Shown here one piece after another: positions 58,168 to 64,000 of a DNA stretch of 64,000 nucleotides. Both the position numbers and the translations under genes were made by a program. Each line of letters begins with the position of its first letter. Within the stretch, counting starts at the first letter, position 1. Source of the stretch: Enchytraeus crypticus (Eukaryota > Annelida > Clitellata > Enchytraeida > Enchytraeidae); NCBI GenBank assembly GCA_905160935.1, contig CAJHZI010000742.1:1-64000 (forward strand), in the 5' to 3' direction. Under the pieces are notes generated by a model, which worked only from the letters and a program-made list of their open reading frames with translations, made no database searches and was not told the DNA's origin.

Positions 58168-58586
58168 CTGAGGAATATTACAAACATTTAAGATGATTTT
58201 GTGTTTTTTCGTTTGTTTCTGACATTTTTACAAACAAATTTAAATAGCGTTTCAAAAGATACAAAAATTACCGATTCTAAATGAAGTTGTTATAAGAATA
58301 TTCTAGTCTAGCTATTTTTTAAATTGATCTAAGATGTTTACATGAGACTCTGAGAAATGGCTTTTAAAGTTTATTTTAGCTGCTATTTATTGTGATTTGC
58401 GAAATTAAACGAGTATAATGCAACAATTGGACATATAAATGCAATTTCAGGGTTAACCAAGACACTAGGCACTAGTAAGAAAGTAACTGTAGAAATCATA
58501 AGAAAATTGCCTGCAGAGTATGAAGTCAATAATAAAGGTGACCCTTTATAATCAATAGAATAAATTATTTAATCAAAAGCGTAACA

Positions 58587-58713
58587 AAGCTAAGGTTAAC
58601 GTCAGTTTTCTCACTCGAAAGCGATGTCAGTGACGGGCGAGACCAGGATTTGAACCCATCACATACTGATCCGAGATCGAATATCTTACCGACATCGCCA
58701 CCGGCCCCAGCCA
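58587..58713 (-). repeat. SINE-A
   Basis: AAGGTTAACGTCAGTTTTCT, GTCAGTGACGGGCGAGACCA, GATTTGAACCCATCACATAC, CATCGCCACCGGCCCCAGCC. Confidence 0.9.
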
Positions 58714-58954
58714 GAATCAGTTAAATTTACAACGTAATTTCTTCTACGAGGAAATGAAGTCTCAAATGTCAATTTTACTTCATATTCCATTGCCATATCT
58801 TAGCTTAGGAAGAGCACTTCCTTTAAATCTTGCATCAGCTGACCTGCAGGTATCAATCCAATCGTTAGTACCACTGGATCAGCTTGAGAAATCATTTATT
58901 TTTGCATACCTTTACACACACATGAATATCTGTTTTGGCACCACATTATTATCT

Positions 58955-59020
58955 TTACGTCCCTGACATTGCCTTGTGGCGAGCGACCAGACTTTAAATG
59001 CTTAGTGAATGATTGATTTC
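58955..59020 (+). repeat. R5 3' end
   Basis: TACGTCCCTGACATTGCCTT, GTGGCGAGCGACCAGACTTT, AAATGCTTAGTGAATGATTG. Confidence 0.7.
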
Positions 59021-59298
59021 TTTCTTAGTTTCGTATTAGTCGTTTCATACGGCAGGCGCAGATACGTGCAGTGTAGTTTTAATGTAGTTGTAATGTAATC
59101 TCATCTCTACGGGTTACAGGCAAACACTGGTTACTCAGTAGTTAGCACGACCTAACTAAATCAACAATCTTATCGCAAGTCTATTACAAAGGCTGCATCT
59201 TTAAAGCAACATAATGCGATATAGAAGTTCCTAAGTTGAATAAAAGTTTCTAAGCTGGTGATTAAACGGTATCTACTCTGGTCAATTTAAAACAAAAC

Positions 59299-59393
59299 AA
59301 TTAAATTTTACAGTTATTTTGATAGATAAATGTGTTTTCAAAAGAATCATTGACGGTGATTCATTAACAAAACTTGTTAAATCTGGCTGAAGC
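59299..59393 (+). repeat. Arm 1 of a 95-bp inverted duplication
   Basis: From AATTAAATTTTACAGTTATT to TCTGGCTGAAGC. It matches the reverse complement of 60346-60440 with a single mismatch by eye. Confidence 0.92.
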
Positions 59394-59524
59394 GAATTTA
59401 TTAAAATTTTGCCGTTTGCTTTAATTTCACATTTCAAGGATAAACTATATAACTGCAATTTCATGACTTGCATTGAATTCTGAAGCTGACACGATTGATG
59501 TTTAGGTGGTCAAATAGTGCTTAA

Positions 59525-59690
59525 TATAGGCAGGTAACCTAATGCATTTTACGTTAGGGAGGTAACATAATACATTTTACGTTAGTCAGATAACACAATG
59601 CACTTTACGTTAGGCCGATAACATAATGCATATTATGTTAGACAGGTAACACTATGCCCTTGCGTCAGGCCAGTAACGCATTACATTAAG
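59525..59690. repeat. About 30-bp minisatellite
   Basis: Four to five copies of AGGTAACATAATGCATTTTA + CGTTAGGC, followed at 59690-59785 by degenerate (TTACA)n. Confidence 0.85.
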
Positions 59691-60015
59691 ATGACTATTA
59701 CATTAAGACATTACATTACATACATTACATTACATTCATATATTACATTACATAACATACGTTACATTAAGACATTACGTTAATATGAATATTCATGAGG
59801 TTAATTCGAATCCCCTATATTCGACTCACGACTGAAGTTATCAGATTTGACTTCCATGTCCATAAGACCAATAAATAGAACACAATAAAATAACATAATG
59901 GATAATAGAATGACAGGATGTAAATGGATATTGAATATTTATACTTAAATCATTTCCAGTCACGTACTCCATCATGGATTCTTTTAGTCACAACGTACAT
60001 TTAACATGTTTTAAT

Positions 60016-60077
60016 AGTGGAGGCATTATATACCATGGACCTGCCAGTAGGGAGTGTACTAAGAGAGAGAGAGAGAA
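60016..60077 (+). mobile_element. LINE 3' end with (GA)n tail
   Basis: GTGGAGGCATTATATACCAT, GGACCTGCCAGTAGGGAGTG, TACTAAGAGAGAGAGAG. Only the last about 50 bp of the element remain. Confidence 0.8.
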
Positions 60078-60216
60078 TATCGAATCAGAGAGAATAACAC
60101 CCATCAATCATTTTTAGGAAAATTTATTTATTTATCAAAATAACTGTAAAACTTACTTGAATAATGTAATTTGATAAACCTCATCATGGATGATAATTTC
60201 GTCATGACGTAAAAAA

Positions 60217-60354
60217 GCTAAAGCTAAAAAACTAGGGTTAACGTCAGTTTCCTCAATCGAAAACCATATCAGTGACTGGAAAGCCCATGATTTAAACCCC
60301 GAACATACTTATCCGCGGTCGAGTATCTTACCGACGTCGCCACAGGCTTCAGCC
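60217..60354 (-). repeat. SINE-A
   Basis: AGGGTTAACGTCAGTTTCCT, GTGACTGGAAAGCCCATGAT, CGCGGTCGAGTATCTTACCG and CGTCGCCACAGGCTTCAGCC. Its first bases overlap arm 2 of the inverted duplication. Confidence 0.88.
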
Positions 60355-60440
60355 AGAGTTAACAAGTTTTGTTAATGAATCACCGTCAATGATTCTTTTG
60401 AAAACACATTTATCTATCAAAATAACTGTAAAATTTAATT
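60346..60440 (-). repeat. Arm 2 of a 95-bp inverted duplication
   Basis: Reverse complement of 59299-59393, about 950 bp away. It includes the first 9-12 bp of the adjacent SINE-A head plus its flank. Confidence 0.92.
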
Positions 60441-61489
60441 TTTAAAACTCAGTATACCCCTTGTCAGATAAATATTTCTAATCAAGTCATTTTATATTTA
60501 GTCCATAAAAATAGAGTTCATTTATTGATTTCTTGCATGCGTAATCCAGACCTTGACTGTTGGCAAAATCCATCATTTGGAAGCGGAAGAAAGTGCCAGT
60601 GATTTTCCTCAATGGGTGGTCGAAAGAAATTACAAGTTACTGATGTGCAGAAGTGAAAAGGAAGTTGATAAAATATCGTATGTCTGATTACACATATCTC
60701 TCTGTACTGGAGAGAAATTCTTGCGCCTGGATGCCATTCATTTTTCTCTTTTTGCAAAGAAAACATTCATTGAAATTTTTTGGTTTTGGCCAATAAATTT
60801 ATTCCAATTCCATTCAATTATCACCTTGATTTTCAGATTTTTTTATTATAAAGCTAATTGTAATTTTCTCGACTCAATGTATTTTTATAAAGTAGAAATG
60901 ATAAAGATTTCTATAAAAAATGTGAATGAATTACGAATTAGTCTAATTATTTAACTTCCTGCATAATTTGAAAGATACCTGCTTTGCGTTCTACAACTAA
61001 CGAAAATTAGACCGATGATTTTTCTAAGTCACTCATCTGACCAAAACATCTCTGCCGTAACACCGTTTTAAAACTAATCAAGTGATAGCACAATATTCCG
61101 GTTGACTACATTAGGTAAGATTGTAAGAGATGGGCTCAGATAAAACAGTCCTTGACGTCTCTTTTATTAGAAGCAAAATATTTTTAGAAGTTTAACCATC
61201 ATTTGGGTTGTATCGAAGTTATGTAATTTCTTTGAAATTTTACCTAGATATTTTAGTAAAAATATACTAGGCCTACTAATCAGGATTTTCAGGATTGGTG
61301 GTTTCGATAATAGCTACTTAGCTGACCCGCAGTTAACTTACTCTCTAGTTTCTTCACATTTAGCCAATATGTAACAATTTGAATACACAATCATAGGTAG
61401 TTTTAGTTACTTCAGTAATTTTTTAGTATTAAAATTTGTATTCAGCCTAATAATATTGAATTGCTTCACGTACAATTTTTTACATCTCT

Positions 61490-61522
61490 CCCTCTCGCTT
61501 TCTATTTCTTTCTTTCTTTCTC

Positions 61523-61566
<44 letters not shown>

Positions 61567-61575
61567 TCTCTCTAA
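61490..61575. repeat. (CT)n microsatellite
   Basis: TTTCTTTCTTTCTCTCTCTA followed by CT units. No LINE terminus at its edge. Confidence 0.9.
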
Positions 61576-62241
61576 TGAGAGATATTGCATATTCTGGTGA
61601 AAGTGTTGTAAAAAGCTTTAATTTTGAATCGCATTAACCTTTGCCTTACTAATAACAGTTCAATAGGCAATTAAATACTGCATTAACAAGTTTTTTCATC
61701 CAATAGGCCTATCCATGAGCTGTAAAAAGAACATAACCCTCTTTTATGTAATTCCCTATCTTATTTTCTGGAGTTTGGATTAAGCATCTTTTTTGGACCC
61801 AAGTTGCTCATCGGTATGTATTTGGTTCAATAATGATCGATAAAGTCATTGACAACAGTAGCATTCAAATTGCTATTGTTTTTTTTCATTCATCCTTTTT
61901 ATTTGTTTTCCATGTCACTAAAAAACAACAAATACAGCATACTTAATTAGAAACTAAACTAAAAACCAGAAAGAGGTTTACCAATGGCAACCGTGCACAT
62001 CAATTATTGCCCATAAAGTAAGGTAAATAAAATATAGTTATATAAATTTAAAATAAAAGATAGTCTACTTACACCTTAGTCTTAAGGTAATAAAATTCAA
62101 GTTAACTAAATCAATATTGAGCTAATATGTTGTTGCTATAGCTGTTACTGTTATTAGCTAATATTTTGCTAATTGTTTAATACTGTTGTTGTTAGAGTTC
62201 TGATAATTAGCTGGTTCAAGATACATATTCCTATTCCTATT

Positions 62242-62372
62242 CCTGGCTTGAGCCGGTGGCGATGTCGGTAAGTTATTCCATCACGGATCAGTATGTGCGG
62301 GGTTCAAATCTTGTACTCGCCCGTCGCCGACATCGCCTTTGAGTGAGGAAACTGACGTTAACATTTGCTTTT
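62242..62372 (+). repeat. SINE-A
   Basis: GGCTTGAGCCGGTGGCGATG, CATCACGGATCAGTATGTGC, GGGGTTCAAATCTTGTACTC, core with GTCGCCGACATCGCC and GAGGAAACTGACGTTAACAT. Confidence 0.9.
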
Positions 62373-63149
62373 TCTTACAGTCTGCTGTGAAGATCCAGAA
62401 CTTTATTAACTGCATGACAAAATTTCGCGCATATTTGTGAAAAACATCTCCAAGACAAAAAGAACCAACCTTGCACTGCATTGCACCAGTTTAAAGACAG
62501 AAAATTACAGTAGCGAGATATGAAGATTATCTCAGACACTAGGCTGCGTTCATTTCTACAAAATGGTTGATCCAAATAAATTATATTTTGCCATCGATAG
62601 CAACATTGCACAATTCTTTAAATTTATTACTTGTTCGAACGCTATCAAATTTTACATTCATATACTGTAGTAAAGCGATGAGATTTCTAATGTTGTGAAA
62701 TAGGCTACTCCGCTGCTTCGTTTCTCTTCAACTACTTTATTTCTGGATGTATTTGTGGTTTTAGTAATTATCATGCAGTGATACCTTTATATAAAAATAT
62801 AGCGTGTTTGAGAACCACAAGAAAACTGATTTCAATTAAATTACGAATAGTTTATTTTCACGCTAATTGGCATGTTCCGAATGAACTAATTATCCGTTAA
62901 TTAATATAATTTCATGACTATTAAAATAATTTTTTCTGTAGAAGGCACGTCTTTCAAAACATTTTACTTTTTCATATTTGTAAATTATTGCATAGAAAGG
63001 GTTTTAATAAGAAAATGTCTCCTATTTTCAGTATAAAATATAAAAATATATAATACTCAATACAACAGACTCCGATATAACAAGTATTCTTATTAATACA
63101 TCTTTTTCATTCTCTGTTATGCTGAATGCTTGCAATCGAAGAGCGCAAT

Positions 63150-63315
63150 ATCAAATGATAACAAGTAATAGAAAAAAAGGTCAAGTGAAATCAAATGATA
63201 ACAAGTAATGGAAAAAAATGTCAAGTGATATCAAATGATAACAAGAAATAGAAAAAAAATGTCAAGTGATATCAAATGATAACAAGTAATAGAAAAAAAG
63301 TCAAGTGATATCAAG
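63150..63315. repeat. About 40-bp minisatellite
   Basis: Four copies of ATCAAATGATAACAAGTAAT + AGAAAAAAAGTCAAGTGAT with small indels in the A-run. Confidence 0.9.
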
Positions 63316-63476
63316 AAATTTAAAATTTCAAGTAATAATTAAATTTCCAACTCGAAACCGAACGCATTGATCCTGCAAAATGATCACAAGAGTTTTATAT
63401 TTTAATGACGGTTCATCCAGTATGATATTAAATTGTGTTTTCTTTCGTGGACATTGATACTCCACGCCCGGGAAAG

Positions 63477-64000
63477 GTTGATGCTGCTGATGCTACTGAT
63501 GCTATTGATGCTACTCCTGCTAATAATGCTATTGATGCTACTGATGCTACTTATGCTACTGATGCTACTAATGCAACTAATGCTACTAATGCAACTGATG
63601 CTTCTAATGCAATTGATGCTTCTAATGAAACTGATGCTTCTAATGCTACTGATGCTACTGATGATACTGATGCTTCGAATGCTACTGATGCTTCTAATGC
63701 TACTGATGCTACTGATGATACTGAGGCTACTAATGCAACTAATGCTACTAATGCAACTAATGCTACTAATGCAACTAATGCTGCTAATGCAACTGATGCT
63801 ACTGATGCTATAGATGCTACCGGATATGCGGATGGTACTAATGCTACTGATGCTATTGATGCTACCGATGATGCGTATGGTACTAATGCTACTGATGCTA
63901 TTGATGCTACCGATGATACGGATGGTACTAATGCTACTGATGCTACCGATGCTATTGATGCTACTGACGTTTTGAAGCCTTGTTTTACTCCACGTCCTAT
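63477..64000 (+). CDS. Possible exon: (Asp/Asn)-Ala-Thr tripeptide repeat, open to window end
   Basis: In the frame with codons at 63480, 63483 and so on, the array reads DAADATDAIDATPANNAI, then many DAT, NAT, DAS, NAI and DDT units, with GYADGT and DDAYGT inserts. It ends with DVLKPCFTPRP, which is unique sequence at the edge. This frame is open from 63432 (TAA at 63429) to 64000. Most changes keep Ala (GCT/GCA) and Thr/Ser in place. NAT is an N-glycosylation sequon if secreted. There is no ATG in frame, so it would need an upstream exon (a weak acceptor lies at 63476). The alternative is a plain microsatellite: a second forward frame is also open to 63813, and tri/9-mer repeats stay open by chance. 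Confidence 0.3.
63481..63970. repeat. GATGCTACT array (3/9/18-bp periods)
   Basis: About 490 bp of GATGCTACT and AATGCAACT units, with an 18-bp period AATGCTACTAATGCAACT locally and a 45 to 60-bp higher-order unit (ATTGATGCTACCGATGATGC…GGTACTAATGCTACTGATGCT) near 63820-63960. Confidence 0.95.

Larger units (their letters stand above)
58168..63420. other. 5' GPCR intron or upstream region, repeats only
   Basis: I looked on the - strand for an exon with TM1 (Gly-Asn-x-x-Val) ending in a phase-1 donor and saw none. The region holds SINE-A copies, an R5 end, minisatellites, a (CT)n run at 61490-61575 and a 95-bp inverted duplication. The stretches 60450-61480 and 61580-62235 show nothing recognised. 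Confidence 0.55.

Noticed and set aside
63433-63813. Leu-Met repeat frame (LMLLMLL) at the right edge
   Set aside because: Same array as the DAT frame but it stops at 63813 and gives an implausible poly-Leu/Met peptide; if anything is coding here, the DAT frame is the better candidate.

Overview
This is a spliced eukaryotic nuclear region: AT-rich (I estimate about one third G+C), full of microsatellites, minisatellites and tRNA-derived SINEs, with GT-AG introns of 0.6 to 12 kb. The proteins look invertebrate bilaterian: a divergent homeodomain protein, a secreted ependymin-related-like protein and a neuropeptide-type GPCR. Together with the repeat style this suggests a mollusc-like lophotrochozoan. 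That placement is inference; nothing in the window fixes the species.

Three spliced genes can be rebuilt from the sequence. (1) A two-exon homeobox gene on + (exons 6611-6665 and 10193-12435, predicted 765 aa), with a TATA box and initiator upstream and a decayed mariner transposase in its intron. The long open frame starting at 10120 begins inside the intron, so its first 24 codons are not coding. (2) A six-exon secreted protein on + (19046-25742, predicted 274 aa) whose cysteine pattern fits the ependymin-related family. All five splice junctions are in phase, and introns 3 and 5 each hold a large minisatellite. (3) A class A peptide GPCR on - (58167 down to 31574). Five exons join in phase to give TM2-TM7 plus an unusually long cytoplasmic tail of about 397 residues. 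The exon with the N-terminus and TM1 is not visible and probably lies beyond position 64000. Genes 2 and 3 are convergent (tail to tail), with about 5.8 kb between their stop codons.

The rest is mostly repeats. Several dispersed families can be separated: SINE-A (tRNA-like head), SINE-B (another tRNA-derived head), two further families (R2 and R5) that share a core of about 40 bp with SINE-A but end in (ATT)n or (ATTG)n, LINE 3' ends that stop just after the ORF and run into (GA)n, and a family D linked to (GAT)n. There is also a 650-bp hAT-like non-autonomous element with an 8-bp target duplication, a LINE reverse-transcriptase relic, a folded-back LINE end, and a near-perfect 95-bp inverted duplication.

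The right edge carries a (GATGCTACT)-type array. One of its frames encodes an Asp/Asn-Ala-Thr tripeptide repeat that stays open for about 190 codons to the window end and leaves the repeat into unique sequence. The palindrome TAGGCCTA occurs 16 times across the window, far above chance, and 12 of those copies extend to 10-bp palindromes. No CRISPR, rRNA or free-standing tRNA gene was seen.
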